Source: Aedes albopictus (Eukaryota > Arthropoda > Insecta > Diptera > Culicidae). From it: a stretch of DNA of 64,000 bases. The stretch is taken from NCBI RefSeq assembly GCF_035046485.1, contig NW_026917376.1:36001-100000 (forward strand), in the 5' to 3' direction. The notes beneath the pieces were generated by a model. It was not told where the DNA came from. It was given only the letters and a program-made list of their open reading frames with translations, and searched no databases. This document shows, in pieces, positions 1 to 10,765 of the stretch. Each line of letters begins with the position of its first letter. The stretch's first letter is position 1. Both the position numbers and the translations under genes were made by a program.

Positions 1-700
1 TTATATCGATGATGATGGTACGCCACACCACAACTTCACAAAGGACGTAGTGAGAATGAGTTCGGAGGGCATTCAACTCCAGCTCGCCAGAACACACTCG
101 TTACCGCCTGCCTGCCTGCCTGCTTGCCCGATGATGGAACTGGACGTGGAATCCTCTCTCTCCCGAGACGCGCACGGTTTTAAAAGCCCATCAATCAATT
201 TCAGGAACTTTGATGATGATTCAGCCCCGGAACGTCGTCGGTCGGTTGCTACGAATGCATTCTCTGCGGTTAGTGTGAGAATAGTGTCGCGTCGTAGATG
301 GCATGGAACGTACCTACGACGACTAAATGATTCCTGTCGGTCGTGCTAGAGGTATGCCATTGTCCGAATACGGTAGGTGCTAATTAACGTCCACGCATTT
401 TGTCAGCCGAGACAACTATTTCTCGGATCGTTGATTCTTCATCGGTTGGATGGATGGGTCTTCTCCGTGCGCAGACCTACACTCCTGTTGGATCTCTCTT
501 TTTGGTTTGCTGCATAGCTACTTAATCACAGCATGCTTCACGCTTCTTCAAGTGTGAGCTAATCCTGTTCGTCCAGTGCACTTGCGTTGCCACTTTTCCA
601 AATCCCTTTCGTTGGATGTGATATGAGTGTATACTGAGAGAAATGAAAATAGAACCGTACAGTTCGATAAATTATGGGTGATATTATGGAACAAAATCCA
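1..700. other. No gene recognised
   Basis: No coding region is convincing here. A short CTGC microsatellite lies near 107-126. The 99-codon frame at 50-349 has no recognisable domain. Confidence 0.5.
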
Positions 701-703
701 CTG

Positions 704-779
704 ATAAGGTGAGATTTGAACTCACGACTCTTATTCCCTGGACCTAGACCAGTGCTTTTCCAACTAAGCTACCGAGCCA
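704..779 (-). repeat. tRNA-like segment (pseudogene or SINE head)
   Basis: Read on the minus strand, this has a D-arm/A-box-like stretch (tagcttagttggaaaagca) and a B-box-like stretch (gagttcaaatctcac) at tRNA spacing. The acceptor ends do not pair well, so I do not call a functional tRNA. It is probably the RNA polymerase III head of a dispersed repeat. Confidence 0.45.
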
Positions 780-878
780 ATTTATGGCTTCATTGCAGGT
801 GTTATAAGGACATTAAAATCCCACCGATCATGCTTCATCTTCCTCTAGCCGCAAATCTGTCAATCTCATTTTTATGTA

Positions 879-1135
879 CACTACCCGTCATAAGTTCGGA
901 CTCACAAAAAGTATTGCAACAATATTGCATCACCCCGACTCACCTCGATATCTCTAAGACCAGATCACCTACAAAAATGCCGCCTTCAGAAAAGTTGTTG
1001 CTTTTGGGCTTCTGAATAACTTTGCTGAAGACAGCATCTTTGTAAGTTCTCAGGTTTTGGAGATACCGAGGTGAGTCAGGGTGATGCAATATTGTTGCAA
1101 TACTTTTTGTGAGTCTGTACTTATGACGGATAGTG
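879..1135. mobile_element. MITE with long terminal inverted repeats, TA-flanked
   Basis: Arms at about 877-953 and 1061-1137 are near-perfect inverted copies (outer sequence cactacccgtcataag, and its complement at the right). TA lies immediately outside each arm. TA flanks are typical of Tc1/mariner-type elements. There is no coding capacity. Five bases beyond the right TA lies the edge of a gypsy LTR. Confidence 0.75.
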
Positions 1136-1142
1136 TATGTAT

Positions 1143-1389
1143 TGTGACGATTTTCGCCAAATTCTTTGCCGCGACGAAATTCCCGAGCCGACTTTTATTT
1201 CGGATGCGATGGAACAAAGCCTACGCGACGGAAATCGGATGGTTTAGACCGAAACACACGGATCAAATTTTCAACGATCTGACCGAGTTCTTTATTCGAA
1301 TTCAACTAACTCATACAACTAATACATTAGTCCAATTGCGGTTCATCCGCTAATGAGTGAAGGGTGAATCATCTATAAAATCCGTAACA
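1143..1389 (-). repeat. 3' LTR of the gypsy element (247 bp)
   Basis: On the minus strand it begins TGTTACGG and ends GTCACA, so it carries the TG...CA ends of LTRs. An AATAAAG stretch inside, near 1290, could be the polyadenylation signal. The pol reading frame stops 40 bases inside it (TAG at 1350-1352), so pol overlaps the LTR. The only remnant of the partner LTR is 4595-4619. Confidence 0.8.
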
Positions 1390-3030
1390 CCATCCCCCTC
1401 TAAAACCCTTGTCGCCCCGACAAGATTTGAAGCATCTTTATACTCAGCTAATCTATACACGTGTACAATTTTCTTCCTGCCTCCGCTTTCATGTCTTATT
1501 TCGTACACTAGATCACTTATTTTACGTAACACTTGATAAGGTCCATCCCAGTCACATTGGAGTTTGGGGCATCTTCCAACCTGTCGCTGAGGATTGATTA
1601 GCCATACGAGTTGACCCTCTTGGTAATGTGGTTGATTTGCAGTATGATCGTAACGCCTTTTCATGGATTCCGCTGCCACAGTAATGTTGTTCCTTGCTAC
1701 TTCACGAATGGACTCCATCGCGTCGATTTTCTCCCGAACATAGTGTGGTACCGACCGGACGTTGTCTGGTGGAGTGCCTCGCCACAGATCCACTGGTAGA
1801 ACTAATTCGCGTCCCAAGTTCAACAATGCGGGGGAGAATTTGGTTGTTTCGTGCACTGCAGCTCGATAACTTAGTAGTGCCAGTGGTAATAGTTTATCCC
1901 ATTTATTTTGCTGACGGTTCACAAACTTTGCGAGGTAGTCCAGCAGAGTACGATTAAATCGCTCTGCCAAGCCGTCAGATTGTGGATGCAGTGGAGTGGT
2001 TCGCGTTTAACGTGCTCCCAACAACTGTAAAAGTTTTTGGAAAACCTCGCTTTCGAAATTACGGCCCTGATCAGAATGGATTTGCCGTGGTACACCGAAA
2101 CGAGAGACGACGGCTTCTAGTAGAGCCTCGGCAACTGCTTCTGCTGTTTGAACTGGCAACGCTACAGCTTCTGGCCACTTGGTAAAATAGTCCGTCATTA
2201 CCAAAACCCACCTGTTGCCGCTTTCTGTTAATGGAAACGGTCCAAGAACGTCAATACCCATCTTTTCAAATGGTTCTCCTACTAGAGTTGGAATCAGTTC
2301 GCCGCGAGATCGGGTCCTCGGTCCTTTTCTGGATGCACAAATGCTGCAGGTCAGACACCAAAGTTTGATATCCTTCGTCATCCCAATCCAATAAAAACGC
2401 TCTTTTGCCTTGAACAGCGTTTTGGTTTGACCGTAATGTCCTCCAGTTAGGCTACCATGCACTTGTTGTAGTACTTCTTCGATCATTCCCTTCGGTACGA
2501 CAGTCTGAAGATGTTGCTTCTTCGGTCCCAAGAATACCCTAGAGAGTGTTGTTCCTTGCATGCGTAAGCTGCTGAAGATGGACCAGTACGATTTGCAGAC
2601 CTCGTTCATATGGGATATCACTTCAAAATCTGGTCTTCTTCCACTTTCTACCCAACCAATCACTATTTGCAAGTCTGGATCAAGTCTTTGAGAGTCTGCA
2701 ATTTCGTCACCACTTACAGTCACTGCATTACAAGGCGAATTCTCACTAGCTGGTGTATGGTTGACCGATGTTTCACTCTGGTCCAATTTAGCACAATGTT
2801 TGCACCCTACAGTAGCACACGGTCGCCTCGATAACCCATCGGCATTCCTATGACGCAATCCCGGCCTGTGTTCGCAGCTATAATCGTATTGGCAAAGTTT
2901 CTCGATCCAACGTGCCATCTGTCCTTCGGGTTCTTTGCAGCTTTTGAGCCATGTAAGAGCTGCGTGATCGGTCCGTAGTCGGAAGTGTCTCCCATACAGG
3001 TAATGATGGAAATGTTGAACTGCTGGGTCC
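1350..3030 (-). pseudogene. gypsy pol remnant: RNase H end and integrase
   Basis: The minus-strand frame from 2918 holds the last part of RNase H (motif EHRPGLRHRNADGLSRRP) and then an integrase: an HHCC zinc-binding module (H-G-S-L ... H-Y-G, then C-L-T-C-S-I-C), core motifs GIDVLGPFP and HSDQGRNFES for the two catalytic Asp residues, and GLAERFNRTL with the catalytic Glu. A stop codon at 2007-2009 splits the core between the second Asp and the Glu; the same frame continues below it to 1350. The C-terminal part carries the basic region usual in Ty3/gypsy integrases. Integrase inserts the cDNA into the genome, but this copy cannot give a full protein. Upstream, about 3030-2918, RNase H sequence lies just after the junction where RT is missing. 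Confidence 0.85.
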
Positions 3031-3920
3031 GGTATCTATTCGATGCATGGCGAGATTTGTTCGTCCAGTTACACCAGACTCGGGACTGTAAACGTCGCTA
3101 TTTTCTATCAAAAACTTCGCAAACGCGTTCTTCTCGTCTTCAGTAAGCTCTTGGGAGACATTGCTGAAGACATGCTCCAAATGAGAAGGAATTTCTCGAG
3201 TTGAAGCTTGAATCGTAGGTCTGGTTACAGATGTGTCAGCCAGCTTCACAACATGACCGAGCGCGATAGTTGTTCCAGCTGGAATAACACATGTCTCTTC
3301 CGCAGTATTCATAATGCGAACTGGTACGCATGATTGCTGGGGATCGACTAAGGTTCTGGCAGTCAGCAAGTCGTTTTGGTGCAGGGCTCCCTCGAGTAAC
3401 AAAAGGCCTTCGGGATTACCTTCGCATTCACCGTACACGATCGTTTCCGTCCTGCTATCAATTTCTATCTGCTTCGTTGCACACACTTTGAACGTTTCAC
3501 GTATCGGTTCACTTTCGTTCCGAATCCGAACAACTTTGTCCCGAGACACTCGCAGCTTATTGTTCACAAAATCTATTACACATCCATGCTCTTTCAAAAA
3601 GTCGTTTCCAATTATACAGTCTTCGACAATGTCCACTATCCACACTTCGTGTCGAACCCGATGTTTTCCAAAATTAAACACAACATCTGTTTCGGAAATC
3701 ACAGGTAGAAGTTCACCCGAAACAGTTTTCACGAACTTTGATCGAAGCGGTTTTACAGAGTCTTCATCCATTAGATCCTACAGTTTACGACCGATGATAG
3801 TGATCGCAGCACCGCAGTCTACTATTGCTTCGCACGCCGTTCCGTTCACTAGAACATCTACCAGGTAGCTTCCACGATGCCGACTCAACGAATGGACGAA
3901 TAAGATATTCGGTGGAGCAT
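2878..3920 (-). pseudogene. gypsy protease remnant joined to foreign-frame RNase H
   Basis: The frame from about 3905 contains an aspartic protease active-site motif, D-C-G-A at 3811-3819, followed by AITIIGRKL. An amber codon (3778-3780) follows at once. From the ATG at 3771 the frame is open for 297 codons. It runs through the protease C-terminal half (IIGNDFL motif) and linker to the sequence that normally precedes RT, then crosses a deletion junction near 3020-3050 and reads RNase H DNA out of frame to 2878. Retroviral-type proteases usually have D-S/T-G; the Cys here may be family-specific or decay. The RT palm with its catalytic Asp residues is absent. Confidence 0.8.
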
Positions 3921-3944
3921 GTTCAGTTACCACCCTCCGCTCCT

Positions 3945-4575
3945 TTAGGATGGCATCCGTCCGTTTCCCGAATTCTTCGCTTGATTACGATATTTGCTCC
4001 GTCGACGACTCTGCGTTTGAGTGCCAGCACAACGCAAACCATATACGGGTTCCTCATTTCTCGAAGAGTCTTCAGATTCAGAACCGGCACTTGTTTCTGT
4101 GTCCTGAACCAAACGCACTGGCTTGAATGTGGTCCGCGTGGCGTTGCGCGAAATGTGAAACTGCAGAGCAGACTGCAAAGCTCCGTTTAGGGTTTTTGGT
4201 ACTCCAAATCTAACCAAGTCCTGGATTGACGGATCATTCAACCCATCGAGGAAATGATTCATTGCAATTTTATCCTGAGCATCAGGCGTGCAGTCATGAT
4301 AAGCTGATTCCACCAAGCGACGAATGTCATCAGCAAAGCTGGTTAGATCTTCCCCTTTCTGCTGCAATCTGGCTCGAAGCTGTGCATGGTGAAGAGCCTG
4401 ATGAAACTGTTCACCAAATCTTTTGTCCATGGCGAGTTTGAGTTGAGTGTAGGAGAGTCGCTCGATAGCTGACAGAGAGCGGTACACTTATAAAGCAGGA
4501 CCTCTCAGCATTGCTGCTAGATACTTCGCTTTTAGAGCACCATCCCAGTTATTGATTTCGGCAGTTAACTCAAAC
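3945..4575 (-). pseudogene. gypsy Gag (capsid) remnant
   Basis: The 180-codon frame from 4487 resembles the Gag capsid region of Ty3/gypsy elements: LKLAMDKRFGEQFHQAL, then LTSFADDIRRLVE and MNHFLDGLNDPSIQDLVRFG. The same frame continues upstream past a TAA at 4488-4490 with capsid-like sequence (INNWDGALKAKYLAAMLRG), up to the truncation at about 4594. There the partial 5' LTR begins, so the N-terminus of Gag is missing. No zinc knuckle is seen before the frame ends at 3945; protease follows in another frame. Confidence 0.8.
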
Positions 4576-4594
4576 GTCAGCAAATAATCACTCC

Positions 4595-4619
4595 TGAATC
4601 ATCTATAAAATCCGTAACA
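4595..4619 (-). repeat. 25-bp remnant of the 5' LTR
   Basis: It is identical to the first 25 bases of the 3' LTR (1365-1389) and flanked by the shared gtatgtat. The identity stops exactly at the junction with gag sequence. Confidence 0.8.
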
Positions 4620-5690
4620 GTATGTATGAAGAACGAGTACTATTTATTTACTTTTAAAACTGTTAGCTTAATTTACAGGCGTCGCTTCACAGTCAACAAA
4701 GTCGTTGATGAAATGTCATAGAGTATCTTTGTCACCATTTTCATTTCGCGGAGTGTAATGAAGAAAAAGGTCCGGAAATTCTCGCGTACTCATCACCCTG
4801 CTCGCATATCTGCCGCAACATGACAGGCACAGCTCACTGCTGCGGCGCGCGGCGACGGTTCTCTGATGATGCGACGACGTTGATGCTTGGTGGTTGGGCG
4901 CTGCAAAACGACGATAACAGCTGCTCTTGTTGTCTTCCACGCTGGAGCTGGGCGCTGCTGCTGGCTGGCTGCCACCGAAGCGTACAGGGTAAATATTAAC
5001 ATCGTCATCAACGGCGGGCGATACCGGGTGTATGTCGGTAGTCCGCCGTGTAGCATAGCTTGGAACACACGGGATGTGCTCCGACGACGTTAATACGTTT
5101 GCGTTGACGAGTCAGCTAAACATATGCTACGGTGTGGCGTGGGGTGGGGAGTATCATTCGACTTCGACTTTCAAGCGTGACAAACTTTCCCGAGGAAGCG
5201 CAAGTGGACTGGATGTTCCGCAGAACTTGACAATTCGAAGTAAATTTATATTCATAATCGAGAAGGAACCGGGGAAAAGTTATTAATAGTAACGTTCGGT
5301 ATTTGTTCTGTAATGATTCCAGCACGAAACGGTTTCTTCTCATGTGGGTATCAATTGAAAATGGAATAGGTTTGCTCTAGTTTTCATTCTTTCGATGCTT
5401 CCTGCGATCCTACGAATGTCCTCGTGCTGGCGTCACATGTGTGTCTGTTTAAAAATAAACGCCTGTTTCACTTTTTTACCTTCTTCGTCGTAGGGGTGTT
5501 CTACACTAGACGCAAAGGATGCCCGTTGACATTGGCTGGGTAGCTAGTGGGTACTTGTGTCGTACTTGAATGCTGAGGATTGTCGGATAGTAGAAAAAGT
5601 AAGCTTACATGAAAGGAATGTTCTTATAATGGGGTATCTGTTAACGATGTAGTTGCAGGGGTGATAATCTTGACATTTGTTTTTTACCCT
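4620..5690. other. No gene recognised; GC-rich patch
   Basis: The part from 4790 to 5160 is clearly more GC-rich than its surroundings and has short open frames on both strands (for example 4887-5093) without recognisable domains. It could be a promoter or a non-coding exon, but nothing shows this. Confidence 0.4.
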
Positions 5691-5694
5691 TCTT

Positions 5695-5925
5695 ACACCC
5701 TTTAGAAGGGTATAAATACCGCTCGAAAAACCGACTTTCGATCCGAGGCCCGCAGAGCCGAGTCACATATACCAATCAACTCAGCTCGACGAACTGAGTA
5801 AATGTCTGTATGTGTGTGTGCGTATGTTACAGGAAAAAAGTCTTTCACGTTTCTCAGCCGTCTGTCAACCGATTTGAGTTCTCTTGGGACCAAATGAAAA
5901 CGGCAATGTTCTAGTAGAACCTTCA
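5695..5925. repeat. Probable interspersed repeat
   Basis: The stretch with agaagggtataaatacc, aaccgactttcgatccgagg and a tgtgtgtgtgcgta run matches what I remember of a repeat common in Aedes sequences. I see no second copy in this window, so this rests on recollection. It abuts the 3' end of the LINE at 5926. Confidence 0.35.
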
Positions 5926-5959
5926 TTCATTTATTTAGTTAACATCAAATTCATGATAA

Positions 5960-6388
5960 TACTGAATCAACAATTTGCCGCCATAATACTCGATTTGTAG
6001 CTACAGCTACAACGTCGGTCACACCCAACACTCGCCAAGTCACGCTCCACCTGGTCCGTCCGCCCATCGTGCTCTCAGCGCTCCACGCCTTCTTGTACCA
6101 ACCGGATGGTTAGCAAACACCAACTTTGCAGGGTTGTTGTCCGGCATTTTGCAACATGCCCTGCCCATCGTATCCTTCCGGCTTTGACCACTTTCTGGAT
6201 GCTGGGTTCGCCGTAAAGTGCAGCGAGCTCGTGGATCATCCTTCTCCGCCACACACCGTTCTCCTGCTCGCCGCCGAAGATCGTCCTTAGCACCCGTCAC
6301 TCGAAAACTCCGAGTGTTTGTAGGTCCTCCTCGAGCATGGTCCATGTCTCGTGCCTGTAGAGGATCACCGGTCTTATTAGCGTTTTGT
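5960..6388 (-). pseudogene. LINE C-terminal tail
   Basis: Two frames (6297-6388 and 6075-6293) carry motifs that follow RT in this family: KTLIRPVILY, HETWTM, then MLRTIFGG and IRWAGHVAKC. A frameshift separates them near 6295. The TA-flanked foldback at 6390 cuts off the rest of the RT region. Confidence 0.75.
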
Positions 6389-6389
6389 A

Positions 6390-7520
6390 CAGGGGATGGC
6401 CAAAATGTTTGGGATAGGCAACTATTTTTCTCCCACAAAAAAATTCAACATGCTGTAACTTTTCATAGAGTGCATCAAAAAATCTCAAATTTTGACTGTT
6501 TGTCAATCTATTATATGTGCATCATTGGTACAAATTTGGGCTTGATTGATTAATGTATTGCTGTGTGCATTCAAAATGCAAATATCAAATGCGGGAGCAC
6601 CAAATGCGGTAAGATTTTCTAACAAGTAACCCGATGTCAGTGGGAGCATTCGAATCCTAGGTTGGCGGTGATATTGGCTGTGGTTGCTACGTTGCCTTTG
6701 GTAACATGTGTTACCGCGTTTGAGACGCATTTGGGCACCGTTTGCATCTTGAACGCACATAGCAATATCGCAAAGTTAGAACCGTTCGGGTTAAACACTA
6801 TTTTTTAGACAACTTATTTTTGAGCTGTCATATCTCGGAAACCAGTAAACCGAATTGAATGAAATTTTGAACGTAAACTAACAATATGTATATGCTTCAC
6901 AAACGATTAAAACATAGGTACTTTTTAAACGTTGAAAAAAGTTATCATAGATTGACACTTTTTGGATTTTTCACGAAAAAATGTAATTTTCTTACATCAA
7001 TGTCAATAAGTTTTAGTGTTGATATCCAAAGATTTTGCACTTCTGTTCTCAAGTTATCTCTAATCAAATATATTAGAGCCTATTTAGATTGAAGAAAGAA
7101 CACATTTAGTAATTTTTGTGTGGTATTATAAATTTGACTTATTTTCCTCTATATGGGTAAAAATTTCAACCCGGTATAACTTAATTCGCCGTTAGAAAAT
7201 ATTACATTTTACAACGTCGTATTAAGTATCAATATATTGTTGATAAACGTTAAAATTTTTATTCAATTCGGTTCACTGGTTTCCGAGATATGACAGCTCA
7301 AAAATGAGTTGTCTAAAAATAGTGTTTTACCCGAACGGTTCTAACTTTGCGATACATTAATCAATCGAGCCCAAATTTGCACCAATGATGCACATATAAT
7401 AGGTTTACAAACCGTCAAAATTTGAGATTTTTTGATGCACTCTATGAAAAGTTACAGCATGTTGAATTTTTTTGTGGGAGAAAAAAAGTTGCCTATCCCA
7501 AACATTTTGGCCATCCCCTG
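6390..7520. mobile_element. TA-flanked foldback element (1131 bp)
   Basis: The termini are caggggatggccaaaatg and its complement, with TA outside each end (6388-6389, 7521-7522). Inverted similarity continues inward for well over 100 bases (for example agagtgcatcaaaaaatctc on both arms, then the stretch around ccaaatttg and tgatgcacat). No transposase is encoded. It is inserted in the LINE coding region. The element at 33311-34218 has closely similar ends. Confidence 0.85.
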
Positions 7521-7522
7521 TA

Positions 7523-8290
7523 CATGGTGCATTTGGTGCGTGGGTAAATCTTTTTCAACTGCAGTTTCTTCTGGAGCCCGTAGTAGGCCCGACTTCCGCT
7601 GATGATGCGCCTCCGAATTTCACGGCTCACGTTGTTGTCAGCCGTCAGTAAAGATCCGAGGTAGACGAATTCCTCCACCACCTCGAAAGTATCCCCATCT
7701 ATCGTAACATTACTACCCAGACGGATTCGGTCGTGTTCGTTTCCGCCTACCAGCATGTACTTTGTTTTTGAGGCATTCACCACCAGTCGTCCGACCTTTG
7801 CTGCTTCGCGTTTCAGGCGAGTGTACAGTTCTGCCACCGTTCCAAATGTTCTAGCAATAATATCCATGTCATCCGCAAAACAGATAAATTGGCCGGATTT
7901 CGTGAAGATCGTACCCCGGCTGTTAAGCCCGGCTCGTCGCATAACACCTTCCAGGGTGATGTTGAATAGTATGTAGGAAAGTCCATCACCTTGTCGTTGT
8001 CCCCGTCGAGATTCGAATGAACTGGATAGTTCACCCGAAAACCTTACGCTGTTCTGCACACCGTCCATCGTTGCTCTTATCAGTCTGGTAAGCTTCCCGG
8101 AAAAGCTGTTCTCGTCCATGATTTTCCATAGCTCTGTGCAGTCGATACTGTCGTATGCCGCTTTGAAGTCGATGAACAGGTGGTGCGTTGGGACCTGGTA
8201 TTCACGGCATTTCTGGAGGATTTGCCGTACGGTGAAGATCTGGTCCGTTGTCGACCGGCCGTCGATGAAACCGGCTTGATAACTTCCCAC
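7523..8290 (-). pseudogene. LINE reverse transcriptase core
   Basis: The frame from 8290 covers RT motifs in order: QAGFIDGRSTTDQIF, HHLFIDFKAAYDSID, SSFESRRGQRQGDGLS, then FADDMDIIAR, which carries the two catalytic Asp residues, and VNASKTKYMLVGGNE. It ends where the 6390-7520 element enters (open to 7493). It starts exactly at the hAT-type insertion, so the N-terminal half of RT lies beyond 9047. The catalytic residues are intact, but the gene is split. Confidence 0.82.
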
Positions 8291-9039
8291 TAGGGTGGCC
8301 CACTCTTATATGAAAAACAAAAATTTCGAGAAATGCCAAGTCTTACCTCCTGAATCAGTTGTTTTGGACTCTCAGAAGCTACGTTCAAAATTTGAGCAAA
8401 ATCGGTTGAGCCTAAGGGGGCGCTCAAATCGCTTGAAGTTTGTATGAGAAAACTTGGCCAAATGTATGCAGAAATGTTAAGTTTTCGAATTTTGCCGCTA
8501 GGTGGCGCTGTAAGCTTTCAATAAATAAACCCTTTTGTATTGTTGTAGATTACTAAATGCCAAACAACTTTGTCGAAGACCGCGAAGTGATTCGACGGCT
8601 GTGAAAAAAGTTATACCCTAGGCAAAGTGAGGCAAAGTATTGAGATTTCATTATTGATATTATTCCTTTACATGTATTGGAAAAACAACAATAAGGTTTA
8701 TCCTCACTTTTCCTATGGTATAACTTTTTTCACAGACGTTGGATCACTTTGCGGTCTTCGACAAAGTTGTTTGGCATATAGTCACCTACAATAATACCAA
8801 GGGGTTTGATTATTGAATTCTTATAGCGCCACCTAGCGGCCAAATTCGAAAACTTAAAATTTCTGCATACATTTGACCAAGTTTTCCCATACAAACTTCA
8901 AGCGTTTTGAGCGCCCCCTTAGGCTTAATCAATATTGCTCAAATTTTAAACGTAGCTTCTAGGAGTCCAAAACATCTGATTTCCTTGGCATTGGCATTTT
9001 TAGAAATTTTTGTTTTTCATATAGGTGTGGGCCACCTTA
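8291..9039. mobile_element. hAT-type foldback element (749 bp) with 8-bp target duplication
   Basis: The ends are TAGGGTGGCCCAC (left) and, inverted, TAAGGTGGCCCAC (right), which fit the YARNG terminal pattern of hAT elements. The target duplication cttcccac is at 8283-8290 and 9040-9047. Almost the whole length is palindromic about a centre near 8665: aactttgtcgaagacc appears near 8568, with its inverse near 8755. It has no coding capacity. Confidence 0.9.
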
Positions 9040-9047
9040 CTTCCCAC

Positions 9048-9826
9048 GAACTCATTTACTTTAGGTGAAAAATGATCTGGGATAGCACTTTGTAGGCAAC
9101 ATTCAAAACGGTGATTGCTCGAAAGTTCTCACACATTAACTTGTCGCCTTTCTTGTGGATGGGACAGATTATCCCTTTCTTCCACTCCTCCGGTAGCTGT
9201 TCGGTTTTACAGATCTTGACTACTAACTGGTGCAGACAGGTGGCCAACTCTTCCGGACCCATCATGATGAGTTCTGCTGCGATACCATCCTTACCAGCCG
9301 CTTTGTTGTTTTTGAGCTGGTGGATGGCATCCTCAACTTCCCCCAGCATGGGAGTTGGTTCGTTCCCGTCCTCTGTTGCACCTACATAGCCATTTCCTCC
9401 GCTGCCTTGATCTCCCGTGCCTACATTCTCTTCGCCATTCAGGTGCTCGTCGAAGTGCTGCTTCCACTTTTCGATCACCTCACGTTTGTCCGTCAGGAGG
9501 CTCCCGTCCTTATCCCTACAGATTTCGGCTTGCGGCACGTAGCCTTTGCGGGATGCGTTGGGCTTCTGGTAGAACATACGTGCAGTTCCATTTCCTCACA
9601 CTCCGCTTCTTCCAGGCGGCGCTTTTTCTCCCGGAAGAGACGGGTCTGCTGCTTCCGCTTCTGTCTGTATCACTCCACATTCTGTCGGGTTCCATGCTGC
9701 AGCGTTACCGTCCGCGCTGCATCCTTCTCCTCCAGAACCGCTCTGCACTCCTCGTCGAACCAATCGTTTCGTCGACTCCGTTCTACGTACCCGATAGTGC
9801 TCTCGGCTGCGTTGTTGATATCTTTT
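9048..9826 (-). pseudogene. LINE linker and N-terminal reverse transcriptase
   Basis: The lower frame (9577-9056) includes PQAEICRDKDGSLLTD, WKQHFDEHLNGEEN, LKNNKAAGKDGIAAELI and GIICPIHKKGDKLMCENFRA, which are RT motifs 0 and 1 of this LINE family. Above it, to 9826, the sequence reads IGYVERSRRNDWFDEECRA and further linker, interrupted by a stop near 9670 and a frameshift near 9580. The LINE resumes at 9826 after a complex insertion. Confidence 0.78.
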
Positions 9827-10456
9827 TCATTTCAATTTTCTCATCAAAGTCGTCAAAGAACCACTTTAAGAGCTTCCAAAAACGCGCATTTTCGTGCGCT
9901 GAGAGTTACTATGTCATTCCGTTCAAAAGATATTGATGATTTTCTAGAAAATATAGGCGCTTTTCAACTATTTTTTTCTTGAGTTACAAAAATAACACCT
10001 CTCTAATTTTTTGATATGTTTTATAACAATATTTCTTCTTTTTAAAGCTGGAAAAAGATATTTTTTTGTCTTTGCCCCAACCCGTAATATCGCTTTTTGA
10101 ATAAACTATGATTTTTGAAGAAAAACGCTCATAACTTTTGAACCAAATGAGATAACGATCGCCTCAGCGCACGAAACGACGCGTTTTCAAATGCTCTACA
10201 AGTGTTTCTTGGGTGACTTTTGTGAGAAATTGAAACTGAAAAAGTTAAAACCAGAAAACCTGTTTTTGTTGAATTACCCTAAGCTAATTCAGACATCTAT
10301 CTCTGGTTTGGGCAATTTTAAAGCTACAAAAAACTGTCTTCAACACAATTGCTCAAAATTGATAGATCTACAACTTTTCCGAAGAATGTATGTAGCTATT
10401 CTTGCAAATAAAAAAGTTTGGTTTCCAATTTCTTAGAAAATATGGACCACCCTAAT
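9827..10456. mobile_element. Damaged hAT-like foldback
   Basis: The right end reads ggaccaccctaa, the inverse of TTAGGGTGGTCC and close to the ends of 8291-9039. The left arm (about 9828-9925) is inverted relative to 10150-10250: tcgtgcgctgag on the left, ctcagcgcacga on the right. The outer left part (partner of 10250-10456) is missing. No target duplication is visible. Confidence 0.6.
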
Positions 10457-10765
10457 TTTCATATACATTGGAAAAAGGGCCTTATTTTGAGGAACAACTT
10501 TGTAGAAGACCATATTTCTGGAGCAACATTTGAAAAGGGCCCAAGAGGTCTTGTGTCTTTTTTCTAAAACGCTCCGCAGGGCATAACAGCAGCCCGCCCA
10601 CGCAAATGAACACTGTTATCTGAAAGATCGATGTTTGCTCTATCTGATAACTGTTTTGGTTTTTGTGAATAAGATGAGGAGGGCTCAGGAACGACGTTTG
10701 AAGTCATTGTTTACCAATGCTTGTATGCCCTTTTCAAATGTTGCTCCAGATTTGTCTAAAAAATC
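10457..10765. repeat. Segment with 21-bp perfect inverted repeat
   Basis: The 21 bases at 10520-10540 (ggagcaacatttgaaaaggg and one more) recur inverted at 10727-10747. The segment lies between the hAT-like fragment and the LINE endonuclease, so it is probably another MITE or a further part of that complex insertion. Confidence 0.5.

Larger units (their letters stand above)
1143..4619 (-). mobile_element. Ty3/gypsy LTR retrotransposon, internally deleted and dead
   Basis: The element reads on the minus strand: gag remnant (about 4575-3945), protease (about 3905-3600), integrase (2918-1350) and a 3' LTR (1143-1389). Its 5' edge is only the first 25 bp of the LTR (4595-4619), identical to 1365-1389, running directly into the middle of gag. 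The same 8 bases, gtatgtat, lie just outside both edges (1135-1142 and 4620-4627). This marks the insertion, although a 4-bp duplication in a gtat run would look the same. Two large deletions are visible: most of the 5' LTR with the leader and start of gag, and the whole reverse transcriptase between protease and the end of RNase H (junction near 3020-3050). In-frame stops lie in gag, protease and integrase. It cannot be autonomous. Confidence 0.88.

Noticed and set aside
3314..3868. 184-codon plus-strand frame
   Set aside because: Antisense of the gypsy protease region.
9230..9982. 250-codon plus-strand open frame
   Set aside because: It is the antisense of LINE RT and linker sequence and continues into foldback DNA. 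It has no domain of its own.
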